From the NCBI RefSeq assembly GCF_000017205.1, contig NC_009656.1, positions 3,724,001 to 3,788,000 of the forward strand: a DNA stretch of 64,000 nucleotides, written 5' to 3'. The stretch comes from Pseudomonas paraeruginosa PA7. GTDB lineage: Bacteria > Pseudomonadota > Gammaproteobacteria > Pseudomonadales > Pseudomonadaceae. The notes under the pieces are model-generated. The model was not told where the DNA came from and made no database searches. It was given only the letters and a program-made list of their open reading frames with translations. The translations under genes were made by a program, and so were the position numbers. Of the stretch, positions 34,888-46,863 are shown piece after piece; within the stretch, counting starts at the first letter, position 1; each line of letters opens with the position of its first letter.

Positions 34888-35235
34888 ATGAACCATCGAG
34901 GAAGCTGCCACTGCGGAACCATCGCCTACGAGGTCGAGGGCGATCCCGACCGGGTGATCCAGTGCAACTGTTCGCTGTGCCGCCGGCGCGGCTGGCTGCT
35001 GTGGTTCGTGCCGCGCGACCGGCTGGCGCTGAAGACCCCGGCCAGCGCCATGCGCACCTACAGCTTCAACAGCCACCGCCTGCAGCATCACTTCTGTCCC
35101 ACCTGCGGCTGCGCGCCGTTCAGCGAAGGCATCGGCCCGGACGGCCAGGCCATGGCCGCGGTCAACGTGCGCTGCCTGGAGGGCGTCGACGCCGACGCGC
35201 TACCGCTGCAGCACTACGACGGCCGCAGCGCCTGA
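34888..35235 (+). CDS. GFA/CENP-V domain protein
   Basis: A 115-aa zinc protein with the GFA cysteine pattern: [19 protein letters not shown] and [10 protein letters not shown] supply the Cys ligands for two zinc sites. The family is named for glutathione-dependent formaldehyde activation, but many small members have no proven activity. Its stop lies 22 bp inside the convergent selU gene. Confidence 0.88.
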   Translation: MNHRGSCHCGTIAYEVEGDPDRVIQCNCSLCRRRGWLLWFVPRDRLALKTPASAMRTYSFNSHRLQHHFCPTCGCAPFSEGIGPDGQAMAAVNVRCLEGVDADALPLQHYDGRSA

Positions 35236-36323
35236 CGCTGGCGCAGGTAGGCGATCACCTCGGCCTGGTTGCCGCGGAACTCGACGCGGTCTTCCTTGCT
35301 CTGCCGCTGGAAGGCGTACATCGGGTCGTAGTATTCCTTGAGCAGGCCCTCGATCCAGCCGCGGTGGGTCTCCACCGAGCCATCGCGGCCCTGCTCCTCC
35401 AGCGCCTGCACGAGGATCGCCGCCAGCCGCTGGTAGCGCTCGCCACCCAGGCGCTTGACGATGCCGGCGAGGCTCTTCTGCAGGTAGGCGGAGAAGACGG
35501 CGAAACCCTCTTCCGCACCGACCACGCGCTCGAACTCGCTGCGCAGGTCGATCACGTAGTCCTTGAGGATGCGCGCGACGCGCTGTTCGAAGCCGTCCTC
35601 CAGCCACACCAGCGGATAGCCCTGCATGCCCTGGTACAGCTCCAGCGGCAGCGAGCAGCTGCCGACGATCCGCCCCTCGTCCTCGAGGACGAACTGGCCG
35701 ACGCCGCGATGGCGCTTCTTCAGGATGTCGATGGCCAGGCGGTTCTCGAAGTCGATCTGCGCCGGCTGCGGCGTGGCCCGCCGGCCGAAGCTGGAGCCGC
35801 GGTGGTTGGCGTGGCCTTCGAGGTCGAGGCTGTTGTCCAGCGCCGCGATCACCTCGGTCTTGCCGCAGCCGGTGAGACCGCCGACCAGCACGAAGTCGCA
35901 TTCATCGACCGCCGCGCGGGTGGTTTCGAAAAGGAAGTTGCGCAGCGCCTTGTAGCCACCGATCACCCGCGGATAGTCGATGCCGGCGTCCTGCTTCAGC
36001 CACTGCTGGACGATCTGCGAGCGCAGGCCGCCGCGGAAGCAATACAGGTAACCGTTCGGATTGGCTTCGGCGAAGGCCTTCCAGGCCGCCAGCCGTTCGG
36101 CCTTGACCGCCCCGCAGACCAGCTCGTGGCCAAGGGCGATGGCGGCCTGCTGGCCGTGCTGCTTGTAGCTGGTACCGACCTTCTGCCGTTCGATGTCGTT
36201 CATCAGCGGCCGGTTGACCGTGTGGGGGAAGGCGCCCTTGTGGTACTCCACCGGGGCGCGCACGTCCATCAGGGGTGTGTCTTCGAGGAACAGTTCGCGG
36301 TAATGCTGGGTGTTGTCGCGCAT
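35214..36323 (-). CDS. selU: tRNA 2-selenouridine synthase
   Basis: A 369-aa enzyme (MnmH/YbbB) that replaces sulfur by selenium at the wobble 2-thiouridine of tRNA, using selenophosphate. The N-terminal rhodanese domain has [16 protein letters not shown] and the active-site Cys in [10 protein letters not shown]. The C-terminal half has a P-loop ([11 protein letters not shown]). The start overlaps the selD stop by one base, so the selenophosphate producer and its user are translationally coupled. The end overlaps the GFA gene. Confidence 0.95.
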   Translation of the reverse strand: MRDNTQHYRELFLEDTPLMDVRAPVEYHKGAFPHTVNRPLMNDIERQKVGTSYKQHGQQAAIALGHELVCGAVKAERLAAWKAFAEANPNGYLYCFRGGLRSQIVQQWLKQDAGIDYPRVIGGYKALRNFLFETTRAAVDECDFVLVGGLTGCGKTEVIAALDNSLDLEGHANHRGSSFGRRATPQPAQIDFENRLAIDILKKRHRGVGQFVLEDEGRIVGSCSLPLELYQGMQGYPLVWLEDGFEQRVARILKDYVIDLRSEFERVVGAEEGFAVFSAYLQKSLAGIVKRLGGERYQRLAAILVQALEEQGRDGSVETHRGWIEGLLKEYYDPMYAFQRQSKEDRVEFRGNQAEVIAYLRQRQALRPS

Positions 36324-37357
36324 CACACCACCTGTACCGCGAGACTCTGTCGCTCGACCAGCTCGCCGATCGGCGCCAGTTGCAGGCCGAGTTCCGCCGC
36401 CACGGCAAGGAACTCCGCCTCGCCCTCGGGAGCCACCGCCACCAGCAGGCCGCCACTGGTCTGCGGGTCGCAGAGCAGCAGCTTCTGCACCTCCGGCAGG
36501 GGCGCGATACGTTCGCCGTAGCTGTCGAAGTTGCGCAGGGTGCCGCCGGGCACGCAGCCCTGCTCCAGGTAGTACTCGGCGCTGGCCAGGCGCGGCACCG
36601 CGGCGTATTCGACGCGCGCGGTGAGCCTGCTGCCGTCGGCCATTTCCACCAGGTGGCCGAGCAGGCCGAACCCGGTGACATCGGTCATCGCCCTGACCCC
36701 GGCCAGGCGACCGAAGCGCGCGCCGGGCCTGTTCAGGGTGCACATCCAGTCACGTGCCACGCCGACGTCCTCGGCGCGCAGCCTGGCTTTCTTCTCGGCG
36801 GTGGTGAGGATGCCGATGCCCAGCGGCTTGGTCAGGTACAGCCGGCAGCCGGCCTCGGCGGTGTCGTTGCGCTTCATGAAGCGCTTTTCCACCATACCGG
36901 TCACGGCCAGGCCGAAGATCGGCTCGGGAGCATCGATGGAATGCCCGCCAGCCAGCGGAATGCCGGCCTCCTCGCAAACCCTGCGGCCACCGGCGATGAC
37001 TTCGCGGGCGACTTCGGCGGCCAGCACGTTGACCGGCCAGCCGAGGATGGCGATGGCCATCAGCGGGTCGCCGCCCATGGCATAGATGTCGCTGATCGCG
37101 TTGGTCGCGGCGATCCGGCCGAAATCGAAGGGATCGTCGACGATCGGCATGAAGAAATCGGTGGTGGAAACCACCCCGCGCTCCTCGTCGATGGCGTAGA
37201 CGGCCGCGTCGTCGCGCGAGGCGTTGCCGACCCAGAGCTTCGGATCGAGGTTCTGCGCGCCGCTGCCGGCGAGGATCACCTCCAGTACCTTGGGCGAAAT
37301 CTTGCAGCCGCAGCCGGCGCCGTGGCTGTACTGGGTCAGGCGGATCGCCTCGCTCAT
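36323..37357 (-). CDS. selD: Selenophosphate synthase
   Basis: A 344-aa enzyme making monoselenophosphate from selenide and ATP. The N-terminal active-site loop reads [12 protein letters not shown] with cysteine (no selenocysteine codon). ATP-binding marks are [41 protein letters not shown] and [18 protein letters not shown], and the C-terminus has [13 protein letters not shown]. It feeds SelU here and, if present elsewhere, the selenocysteine machinery. Confidence 0.96.
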   Translation of the reverse strand: MSEAIRLTQYSHGAGCGCKISPKVLEVILAGSGAQNLDPKLWVGNASRDDAAVYAIDEERGVVSTTDFFMPIVDDPFDFGRIAATNAISDIYAMGGDPLMAIAILGWPVNVLAAEVAREVIAGGRRVCEEAGIPLAGGHSIDAPEPIFGLAVTGMVEKRFMKRNDTAEAGCRLYLTKPLGIGILTTAEKKARLRAEDVGVARDWMCTLNRPGARFGRLAGVRAMTDVTGFGLLGHLVEMADGSRLTARVEYAAVPRLASAEYYLEQGCVPGGTLRNFDSYGERIAPLPEVQKLLLCDPQTSGGLLVAVAPEGEAEFLAVAAELGLQLAPIGELVERQSLAVQVV

Positions 37358-37440
37358 CGGTGTACTCCCGTGGATGTCGGAAAAGTGCCCATTCTAGCAA
37401 AGCCGACGCCATCGCCAGCGGTCCGATCGCCGCGCCCGTC

Positions 37441-37719
37441 TCAACGCCCGGCGCGCGACTCGCGGATATAGAAGCGCGCCTTCTCGGCCTTGCTGGTACA
37501 GCCCTCGTAGGCCTCGAACTGCTGCTGGGTCTTGGCCCCGGTGAGCAGGGTCAGGGCCTTCGAGTAGCTGACGGTGCCGGCGAAGCCTTCGGCCTTGGCC
37601 AGGTCGAGCTCCTTCCAGGCCGCGTCCAGCTGGTCGGCGCAGTTTTCCCGGTAGGCGGTCTTGCCGGCGCAGCCGGCCAGGGTCAGGGCGAGGACGGGCA
37701 GAACGATCCAGGTTTTCAT
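37441..37719 (-). CDS. Small predicted lipoprotein
   Basis: A 92-aa product with a lipoprotein signal (MKTWIVLPVLALTLAGCAG, lipobox Cys17). The mature helical part holds the Cys of ENCADQLDAAWKELDLAK and of FEAYEGCTSKAEKARFYI, likely a helical hairpin. No known function. It lies 107 bp from the divergent patatin gene and downstream of none of its neighbours in an obvious operon. Confidence 0.75.
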   Translation of the reverse strand: MKTWIVLPVLALTLAGCAGKTAYRENCADQLDAAWKELDLAKAEGFAGTVSYSKALTLLTGAKTQQQFEAYEGCTSKAEKARFYIRESRAGR

Positions 37720-37826
37720 CGACAGGTCTCCGGACAGGGAACGGACCGGCGCGGCGCTCTTGGCGGCGGCCGGCTGACGCGCGTATCGTTTTCGCTTCGT
37801 CACGCAGTATTGGCAAGGGGTTGCAG

Positions 37827-38864
37827 ATGAGCAAACAGGTCGCCCTGGTATTGGGCTCCGGCGGTGCGCGCGGCTATGCGCACATCGGCGTGATCGAGGA
37901 ACTCGAGGCACGCGGCTATGAGATCACCTGCATCGCCGGTTGTTCCATGGGTTCGGTGATCGGCGGCATCTACGCCGCCGGCAAGTTGCGCGAGTACCGC
38001 GAGTGGGTGGAAAGCCTGGACTACCTCGACGTGCTGCGCCTGCTCGACGTCAGCTTCCGCCTCGGCGCGATCCGCGGCGAGCGGGTGTTCGGCAAGATCC
38101 ACGAGATCCTCGGCGAGGTGAACATCGAGGACCTGTCGATCCCCTACACGGCGGTCGCCACCGATCTCACCAACCAGCAGGAGATATGGTTCCAGGAGGG
38201 CTGCCTGCACCAGGCCATGCGCGCCTCGGCGGCGATCCCGAGCCTGTTCACCCCGGTCATGCAGGGCAGCCGCATGCTGGTCGACGGCGGCCTGCTCAAT
38301 CCGTTGCCGATCGTCCCGGTGGTGTCGGCCCACAGCGACCTGATCATCGCGGTCAACCTCAACGCCACCAACCAGAAGCAGTACCACCTGCCGGTGATCG
38401 AGCGTCCGGCCGCGCTCAAGGGGCGCTTCGACAGCATGATCGAGAGCCTCGGCCACAAACTCTCGTTCTTCCGCCGCCACGGCGACGACAACACCCCGCC
38501 GGAACTGAGCGCCGACGCCCTGCTCCACCCGGTGCCGGCGGATTCCGAGGAGCCCGCCGAGCCGCAACTGCAACAGCCGGCCGCGGCGCCGCAGGGCAAG
38601 GACTCGCCGAAGTCGGCCAGCGGCACCACGGTGGTGGAGAGCAGCGGCCCGGCGTCGTTGCTGGAACTGGTCAACCAGAGCTTCGAGGTGATGCAGACCT
38701 CGCTGGCGCAGTACAAGATCGCCGGCTATCCGCCGGACATCCTGATCAACGTGCCGAAGCGGGTCTGCCGCTTCTTCGAGTTCTACAAGGCGCCGGAGCT
38801 GATCGCCCTTGGCCGGCAGATCGCCAGCGACACCCTGGAGCGCTACGAGGAAGACAACGCCTGA
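37827..38864 (+). CDS. Patatin-like phospholipase (RssA/NTE family)
   Basis: A 345-aa putative serine acyl hydrolase. The oxyanion loop is GSGGARGYAHIGV, the nucleophile elbow GCSMGSVIGG and the catalytic Asp in VDGGLLNPLP. A low-complexity Pro/Ser/Ala insert (about 235-280) separates the catalytic domain from a conserved C-terminal helical region. There is no signal peptide, so it should act in the cytoplasm or on the inner membrane face. The ATG at 37827 has AAGGGG upstream; an in-frame TTG lies 6 nt earlier. Confidence 0.9.
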   Translation: MSKQVALVLGSGGARGYAHIGVIEELEARGYEITCIAGCSMGSVIGGIYAAGKLREYREWVESLDYLDVLRLLDVSFRLGAIRGERVFGKIHEILGEVNIEDLSIPYTAVATDLTNQQEIWFQEGCLHQAMRASAAIPSLFTPVMQGSRMLVDGGLLNPLPIVPVVSAHSDLIIAVNLNATNQKQYHLPVIERPAALKGRFDSMIESLGHKLSFFRRHGDDNTPPELSADALLHPVPADSEEPAEPQLQQPAAAPQGKDSPKSASGTTVVESSGPASLLELVNQSFEVMQTSLAQYKIAGYPPDILINVPKRVCRFFEFYKAPELIALGRQIASDTLERYEEDNA

Positions 38865-38867
38865 GGC

Positions 38868-39473
38868 TCAGCGGCTGAACTCGAGGACCTCGTAGCCGCC
38901 GCGCCGTTCCGGGAACAGCAGGAGGAAGCCGCCGGCGTGCGGGCGCAGCAGCGCGACCACGTCGGACTCCGCCGGCGCGCCATGGGCCAGCCCGCTGAAG
39001 GCCACCTGGGGTTCGTCGTTGACCGTGGCGCCACCGAGGAACACGTAGCGCTCGGCACCTTCCGGGAACAGGTAGCCGCTGACCCGCTGCGAACCGCTGG
39101 TCTTCTCCAGGAACAGGCCCTGGTCGGTGCGCCGGATGCGGCACTGGAAGTTCGGATAGCGATAGATGCCGTACTGGTCGGCCTGGGTCGAGCGGCACTT
39201 CCAGTTGCCCAGCAGGCCTTTCTCGTCGATGGCGACGGCGGGCTGCGCCAGGCTGAGTTCCAGTTGTTCCAGTTCCGGCAGGAAGTCCTCGAAGGCACTG
39301 TCGTAGTAGCGCTTGTTGATGACTTCGGCGTCCTGCTCGACAGCCAGCACGCTGCGCTGCTGCTGTTCGCTGGTGTAGCCACGCCAGTCCGGTTCGGCGG
39401 CGCCGGCATGCGCGCAGGCGGCGAGAACGGTGAGGCAGGCGAAGACACGGGAAACGGGGATCGGACGGGACAT
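38868..39473 (-). CDS. Secreted DUF4893-like hypothetical protein
   Basis: A 201-aa product with a signal peptide (MSRPIPVSRVFACLTVLAACAHAGA). The mature part includes RYYDSAFEDFLPELEQLELSL, LGNWKCRSTQ and the beta-rich GYEVLEFSR end. I associate this pattern with DUF4893; confidence in that name is moderate. Function unknown. The ATG at 39473 is fixed by the signal peptide. Its stop is 3 bp from the patatin stop (convergent). Confidence 0.75.
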   Translation of the reverse strand: MSRPIPVSRVFACLTVLAACAHAGAAEPDWRGYTSEQQQRSVLAVEQDAEVINKRYYDSAFEDFLPELEQLELSLAQPAVAIDEKGLLGNWKCRSTQADQYGIYRYPNFQCRIRRTDQGLFLEKTSGSQRVSGYLFPEGAERYVFLGGATVNDEPQVAFSGLAHGAPAESDVVALLRPHAGGFLLLFPERRGGYEVLEFSR

Positions 39474-39592
39474 GGCGACCTTCCTGGCGAGTGGACCGGC
39501 GCATCCGGCGCATCCGGCGCCGGCAAGCGGTAGCCACAGAACATAGCGCAGCGGCGCCGGGAATTCGAGCGCCGCCGCGACGGACGGCGGCT

Positions 39593-40501
39593 TCAGAAGA
39601 TCGACCAGCCGATCCGCTCGCTGAGCTTCTCCAGCGCGGCGATCCCGGCCAGGGAATTGCCGGCGCCGTTCAGCTCCGGCGACCACACGCAGACCGTGAA
39701 GCGCCCCGGCACCACCGCGATGATGCCGCCGCCGACACCGCTCTTGCCCGGCAGGCCGACCCGATAGGCAAAGTTGCCGGCCTCGTCGTAGAGCCCGCTG
39801 GTGGCCATGATCGCGTTGACCTGCTTGGTCTGCCGCTCGTTGAGTACCTGCTCGCCGCTGTGCTTGCAGAAGCCCTTGTCGGCGAGGAAGCAGAACGCCC
39901 TCGCCAGGTCGACGCAGCTCATGCGCAGCGCGCAATGATGGAAATAGCTGAGCAGCACCGCTTCGACGTCATTGTGGAAGTTGCCGAACGACTTCATCAG
40001 GTAGGCCGCCGCCGCGTTGCGCGAGCGGTGCTGGTACTCGGAGCGCGCCACCACCGAATCCGAGACCACCTCCGGGTTGCCGCACAGGCGGCGGACGAAG
40101 TCGCGCATCGATTGCGCCGGCGCGGCGAAGCGCGACTGGTTGATATCGCAGATCACCAGGGCGCCGGCGTTGATGAACGGGTTGCGCGGGCGGCCGCGCT
40201 CGAACTCCAGCTGCACCAGGGAGTTGAACGGCTGGCCCGAGGGCTCGTGGCCGAGGCGCTGCCAGATGTCCTCGCCGGAATGCTGGATCGCCTGGACCAG
40301 GCTGAACACCTTGGAAATGCTCTGGATGGAAAACGGCCGCAGCGCATCGCCGGCATGGAACAGTTCGCCGTCGCGGCTGTACACGGCGATCCCCAGTTGG
40401 TCCGGCTCGACGCCAGCGAGCGCGGGAATGTAGTCGGCGACCTTGCCACGCCCGATCAGCGGGCGGACTTCATCGAGAATCTCGTTCAACAGTTGCTGCA
40501 T
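39593..40501 (-). CDS. glsA: Glutaminase
   Basis: A 302-aa beta-lactamase-like glutaminase that hydrolyses glutamine to glutamate and ammonia. Catalytic features: the Ser-x-x-Lys motif in [12 protein letters not shown], Asn in [13 protein letters not shown], and the Tyr of [26 protein letters not shown]. The ATG at 40501 has GAAGG upstream; an ATG 12 nt earlier (the second codon of which forms that GAAGG) has none. It lies 118 bp after kdpE on the same strand. Confidence 0.95.
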   Translation of the reverse strand: MQQLLNEILDEVRPLIGRGKVADYIPALAGVEPDQLGIAVYSRDGELFHAGDALRPFSIQSISKVFSLVQAIQHSGEDIWQRLGHEPSGQPFNSLVQLEFERGRPRNPFINAGALVICDINQSRFAAPAQSMRDFVRRLCGNPEVVSDSVVARSEYQHRSRNAAAAYLMKSFGNFHNDVEAVLLSYFHHCALRMSCVDLARAFCFLADKGFCKHSGEQVLNERQTKQVNAIMATSGLYDEAGNFAYRVGLPGKSGVGGGIIAVVPGRFTVCVWSPELNGAGNSLAGIAALEKLSERIGWSIF

Positions 40502-40619
40502 GGTGACCTTCATCGTGACGCTGGAACGCCGGGCCGGATGCGCGGCTGGCGCGAATGCGCGGCATCATAGGCGATGAAGGCGCGCGCGGCATGCCCGCCG
40601 CGCGAAAAAACGCTCTGCA

Positions 40620-41312
40620 TCAGCTATCGCGCAGGCGGTAGCCGACACCCGCCTCCGTAACCAGGAAGCGTGGGCTCGCCGGGTCGTCACCGAGCTTCTG
40701 GCGCAGGTGGCCGACCACCACCCGCAGGTAGTGGGTATCCTCGACGTGGGTCGGCCCCCAGATATCCCTGAGCAGTTGCTGCTGGGTCACCACCCGGCCT
40801 AGATGGCGCGCCAGCGCGGCGAGCACCGCGTATTCCTTGCGGGTCAGCGCCACCTCGGCGCCGGCCAGGCTGACCCGGCGGTAGGCCAGGTCGACCTGCA
40901 GCGGGCCGACCGTCACCGCCGCCTCAGGGCTCTCGCCCTGCGCCGCCTGGCGCAACAGGACGCGAACGCGGGCGAGGAACTCCTGGATACCGAACGGCTT
41001 GGTCACGTAGTCGTTGGCGCCGCCGTCCAGGGCCAGCACCTTCTCGCCCTCGCTGGCGCGCACCGACAGCACCAGCACCGGCACCGCCGACCATTCGCGC
41101 AGGTCGCGGAGAATGTCCTGGCCGTCGCGGTCCGGCAGGCCGAGGTCGAGTACCACCAGGTCCGGCCGGTTCAACGCGGCCTGGGCCAGCCCCTCCTCGC
41201 CGTTGCCGGCCTCCAGAACCCGGTAACCCTGGGCGGTGAGGCTGATGCGGAGGAACTTGCGGATCTGCGGCTCGTCGTCGATCAGCAGGATGGTGTTCTG
41301 CAATTGGGTCAT
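40620..41312 (-). CDS. kdpE: Response regulator KdpE
   Basis: A 230-aa OmpR/PhoB-type regulator of the Kdp potassium pump. The receiver has acidic LLIDDE, phospho-acceptor Asp in DLVVLDLGLPD and Lys in YVTKPF; the winged-helix DNA-binding domain shows LTRKEYAVLAALARHLGRVVTQ and DTHYLRVVVGHLRQKLG. Start at 41312 (MTQLQN) follows family alignment; an in-frame ATG at 41324 is possible, and neither has a clear ribosome site. The gap to kdpD is 101 nt. Confidence 0.94.
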   Translation of the reverse strand: MTQLQNTILLIDDEPQIRKFLRISLTAQGYRVLEAGNGEEGLAQAALNRPDLVVLDLGLPDRDGQDILRDLREWSAVPVLVLSVRASEGEKVLALDGGANDYVTKPFGIQEFLARVRVLLRQAAQGESPEAAVTVGPLQVDLAYRRVSLAGAEVALTRKEYAVLAALARHLGRVVTQQQLLRDIWGPTHVEDTHYLRVVVGHLRQKLGDDPASPRFLVTEAGVGYRLRDS

Positions 41313-41413
41313 GGCGCTCGGCATGGCAGGAGGAAACGGGCGACGAGCCGGCGGCGGCGTCGCGGAAACGGCAGGAATAGCGCGGCCGGCGGCGCCAGGC
41401 AAGCGCGCCGTGC

Positions 41414-44071
41414 TCATTCGTCGGCCTCCAGTTGCCCGAGGTCCGGCTGCGGATGCAGCGGCAGGTGCAGGACCAGGGTGGTGCCGCGACCGTCCAGGCC
41501 TTCGCCGACGCTGATGCGGCCGCCGTGGGCACCGATCATGCCCTGGCAGATCGCCAGTCCCAGGCCGGTGCCCTGGCCGCCACGGTCGCCGCGCGCGGCG
41601 GTATAGAACATGTCGAAGATCTTCTCCCGTTCGGCCAGGGGAATTCCCGGCCCTTCGTCGCTTACCGCGAAGCGCAGCTCGGCGTCGCCCTGGCTGACCT
41701 CGACGCGCAACCGGCCTTGGCTCGGCGAGAAGCGCGCGGCGTTCTCCAGCACGTTGATCAGCGCCTGCTCGATCAGCGCCGCGTGCACATACAGCAGCGG
41801 CAGGTCGTTGCCCACGATGGCCTGCACCCGATACGGCGCCAGCACCGCACGCAGGCGGTTCAACGCGCTGCCGACGATGTCGCCGGGGGCCACCCAGTCG
41901 CGCGCCAGCTTCAGTCCGCCGTGGCCGAGACGGGTCATGTCGAGCAGGTTCTGGATGTAGCGATCCAGCCGCTCGGCCTCGTCGCGGGTGCTTTCCAGCA
42001 GTTCGCGACGATCCGCCGGCGGGATCGCCTCGCCCAACGCCAGCAGGCTGTCGATGGAGCCGCGCATGGCGGTCAGCGGCGTGCGCAGGTCGTGCGATAC
42101 CGAGGCGAGCAAGGCGCTGCGCAACTGCTCGGTCTCGCCATGCAGGCGCGCGGCCTCCAGGTCCTCGGCCAGGCGCGCCCGCGCCAGGGCCTGGGCCAGC
42201 GGCTGGCCGAGGGCGGCGAGCAGGCGCCGGCGCTGCGGGCTGAGCGGCTGGCCGTCCAACGGTGCGATGCCGAGCAGCGCCAGCGGCCCCTCCTCCGCCG
42301 ACAGCGGCCACCACCACCAGCGCCCGCCCGGCAGGGTGCCGGTGCCCAACCCGGCCGGCTGGTCGTGGCTCCAGGCCCAATCGGCGGCGACCCGTTCCTG
42401 GTCCGTGAGCGGCCGCTGCGCGCCGGCCTCGGTTTTCCATTCGCCATTGACCTGGCCGAGCAGGCACACCTCGACGTCCTGCCAGCCCTCGAACTGCTGG
42501 GCGGCGGCGGCCAGCACCGCCTGGCGGTCGGTGGCGGCGGTGAGCTTGCGCGAAAGTTCCAGCAGCAGGCTGGTCTCCTCCTGGGTGTCGCGCAGCGCCT
42601 CCAGCTGTCGGCGCTGGCGGGCCGCCAGGTTGCCGGTGAGGCCGGCCATGAACAGGAAGAAGGCCAGGCTCAGCAGGTCCTCGTGACGATGGATGGCGAA
42701 GGAGAAATGTGGCGGGATGAACAGGAAGTCATAGGCCAGGAACGACGCCACCGCGCACAGCAATGCCGGCATCAGACTGCTGCGCACGGCCACCAGCAGT
42801 ACCGCCATGAGGAACACCAGGGAGATGTTCGGCAGTTCCAGCAGGTGCGCCACGCCCCAGGCCAGTCCGCTGGCCAGGGCGGTCGCCAGCAGCGCCAGCA
42901 GATAGTCGTTCCAGGCCAGCGGATAGCGTGGCCGCGGTTCCGCCGGACGCAGGTCGGCCTCGCTGTCCAGGGCACTGATCTCCAGGCCCTGGCCGTCGCG
43001 CAGCAGGCGTCCGGCGAGGCCGCCGCCGAAGGCTCGGCGATACCAGCGGCGCCGCGACTGGCCGACCAGCACCAGGCTGGCGCGGCGCTCGCGGGCATGT
43101 TGCAGGAGAGTCCGCGCCACCTCGCCGGCGCGCAGCACGACGATCTCGCCACCGAGCCGCTCGGCCAGCTGCTGGGCGCCCTGCAGGCGCATCCGCGCCT
43201 GCTCGCCACGCAGCCCGCCGGTGTCGACATGCACCACGCTCCAGGGCAGGTGGCGGCGCTCGGCGACCCGGCAGGCGTGACGTACCAGGCGCTCGGCCTG
43301 CTCGTCGCCGTCGATGCCCACCAGCAGCCGGCCGCGCAGCGCCGGCGCCTCCTCGCCGCGCTGGCGGTAGCGGTGGGCGAGGTCGGCGTCGACCCGCGCG
43401 GCGGCGGTCTGCATCGCCAGTTCGCGCAACGCGGTGAGGTTGGTCTGCGAGAAGAACGCGTCGATCGCCGCCCGCGCCTGCTCCGGCACGTAGACCTTGC
43501 CCTCGCGCAGGCGCTCCAGCAGCTCGCGCGGCGGCAGGTCGATGAGGACGATCTCGTAGGCTTCCTGCAGCACCCAGTCCGGCACCGTCTCGCGGACCTG
43601 CACGCCGGTGATGTCGCGGACCTGGTCGTTGAGGCTCTCCAGGTGCTGGACGTTGACCGTGGTGTAGACGTCGATCCCCGCCGCCAGCAGTTCCTGGATG
43701 TCCTGCCAGCGCTTGGCGTGGCGGCTGCCGGGAACATTGCTGTGGGCCAGCTCGTCGACCAGGGCCAGCGCCGGCGGATCGGCGAGCAACCCGTCGAGAT
43801 CCATCTCCTGCAGTTTCATCCCGCGGTATTCGAGGCTGCGCAGCGGCTGCTGCGGCACCCCGGCGAGCAGGGCCTCGGTTTCCGCCCGCGAGTGGGTCTC
43901 GACCACCCCGGCGCGCAGTTTCACGCCCTGGCGCAACTGGGCCTGGGCGGCCTGCAGCATGGCGAAGGTCTTGCCCACCCCCGGCGCCGCGCCGAGGAAG
44001 ACTTTCAGGCGGCCGCGCCCGTCACCGGGCAGGTCGGCGAGCAGCGCGTCGGCGCGTGCGGTGTCGGTCAT
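41414..44071 (-). CDS. kdpD: Osmosensitive K+ sensor histidine kinase KdpD
   Basis: An 885-aa membrane sensor kinase. In order: KdpD N-terminal domain with Walker A GAAPGVGKTFAML, a universal-stress-like domain (LLVGIDGDEQAERLVRHACRVAERR), a four-helix membrane block (about 400-500), a GAF domain, then the kinase with H-box SVSHDLRTPLTAMRGS and the ATP-binding NVLENAARFSPSQG and DEGPGIP motifs. It controls kdpFABC through KdpE in response to low K+. Full length. Confidence 0.96.
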   Translation of the reverse strand: MTDTARADALLADLPGDGRGRLKVFLGAAPGVGKTFAMLQAAQAQLRQGVKLRAGVVETHSRAETEALLAGVPQQPLRSLEYRGMKLQEMDLDGLLADPPALALVDELAHSNVPGSRHAKRWQDIQELLAAGIDVYTTVNVQHLESLNDQVRDITGVQVRETVPDWVLQEAYEIVLIDLPPRELLERLREGKVYVPEQARAAIDAFFSQTNLTALRELAMQTAAARVDADLAHRYRQRGEEAPALRGRLLVGIDGDEQAERLVRHACRVAERRHLPWSVVHVDTGGLRGEQARMRLQGAQQLAERLGGEIVVLRAGEVARTLLQHARERRASLVLVGQSRRRWYRRAFGGGLAGRLLRDGQGLEISALDSEADLRPAEPRPRYPLAWNDYLLALLATALASGLAWGVAHLLELPNISLVFLMAVLLVAVRSSLMPALLCAVASFLAYDFLFIPPHFSFAIHRHEDLLSLAFFLFMAGLTGNLAARQRRQLEALRDTQEETSLLLELSRKLTAATDRQAVLAAAAQQFEGWQDVEVCLLGQVNGEWKTEAGAQRPLTDQERVAADWAWSHDQPAGLGTGTLPGGRWWWWPLSAEEGPLALLGIAPLDGQPLSPQRRRLLAALGQPLAQALARARLAEDLEAARLHGETEQLRSALLASVSHDLRTPLTAMRGSIDSLLALGEAIPPADRRELLESTRDEAERLDRYIQNLLDMTRLGHGGLKLARDWVAPGDIVGSALNRLRAVLAPYRVQAIVGNDLPLLYVHAALIEQALINVLENAARFSPSQGRLRVEVSQGDAELRFAVSDEGPGIPLAEREKIFDMFYTAARGDRGGQGTGLGLAICQGMIGAHGGRISVGEGLDGRGTTLVLHLPLHPQPDLGQLEADE

Positions 44072-44174
44072 GGATCGGTCGTGCTCCGTTGCTCTGCGCC
44101 GCGAGGGGCGGGCGATCGCCGGCGATCATCCGCCGATCCGGCATTATTTCAGGTCCTCGCGCCTATGGGGAAAC

Positions 44175-44726
44175 CTAGCGGCCGATACCGGCCAGCGCCA
44201 TGTTCAGCGCCAGGACGTTGACCACCGGCGGCCCCACCAGCGGCCGCTCGGTGTGGCTTTCCACCAGGTCCTCCACCAGCCGTAGCGGCAGCCCGCGCGC
44301 CGTGGCCACGCGCAGCGCCTGGTAGCGCGCGGCCTGGGGAGGAAGCTGCGGATCGAGGCCGCTGCCCGAGGTGGTGAGCAGCGCCAGCGGCACCGGTCCC
44401 TGGTCGGCGAAACGCTCGTGGGCGGCATCCCTGGCTATACGCTCGGCCAACGCCGGGTTGCTTGGCGCCAGGTTGCTCGCGGCACTGGAAACGGTGGCGT
44501 AGTCGCCCGCCGAAGGCCGCGAATGGAACCACTCCTCGCCGTCGAACTTCTGCGCGATCAGCCGCGAGCCGAGCACCTTGCCCCCGGCGTCGCGCAGCAG
44601 ACTGCCATTGGCCTGCCCGGGGAACGCCAGCTGGGCGATGCCGGTGACCAGCAGCGGATAGGCCACGCCAGTGGCCAGGCTCAGCACCAGCAGTGAGGCC
44701 AGTGCCGGACGGAGTTGCTTGAACAT
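44175..44726 (-). CDS. kdpC: K+-transporting ATPase subunit KdpC
   Basis: A 183-aa single-span subunit of the Kdp complex: membrane helix [25 protein letters not shown], then a periplasmic domain with [24 protein letters not shown] and [22 protein letters not shown], both diagnostic. It stabilises the KdpAB complex. Lies 53 nt after kdpB. Confidence 0.96.
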   Translation of the reverse strand: MFKQLRPALASLLVLSLATGVAYPLLVTGIAQLAFPGQANGSLLRDAGGKVLGSRLIAQKFDGEEWFHSRPSAGDYATVSSAASNLAPSNPALAERIARDAAHERFADQGPVPLALLTTSGSGLDPQLPPQAARYQALRVATARGLPLRLVEDLVESHTERPLVGPPVVNVLALNMALAGIGR

Positions 44727-44779
44727 GTGCAGATCCTCTCTTCAGTCCCAGGCCCGCGCCCGACGGCGAGGGCCGTTGT

Positions 44780-46852
<2,073 letters not shown>

Positions 46853-46863
46853 GTGCGATTCCT

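Noticed and set aside
40583..40604. CGCGCGGC/GCCGCGCG hairpin between kdpE and glutaminase as a terminator
   Set aside because: The A-run lies on the wrong side: neither strand has a U-tract after the stem.
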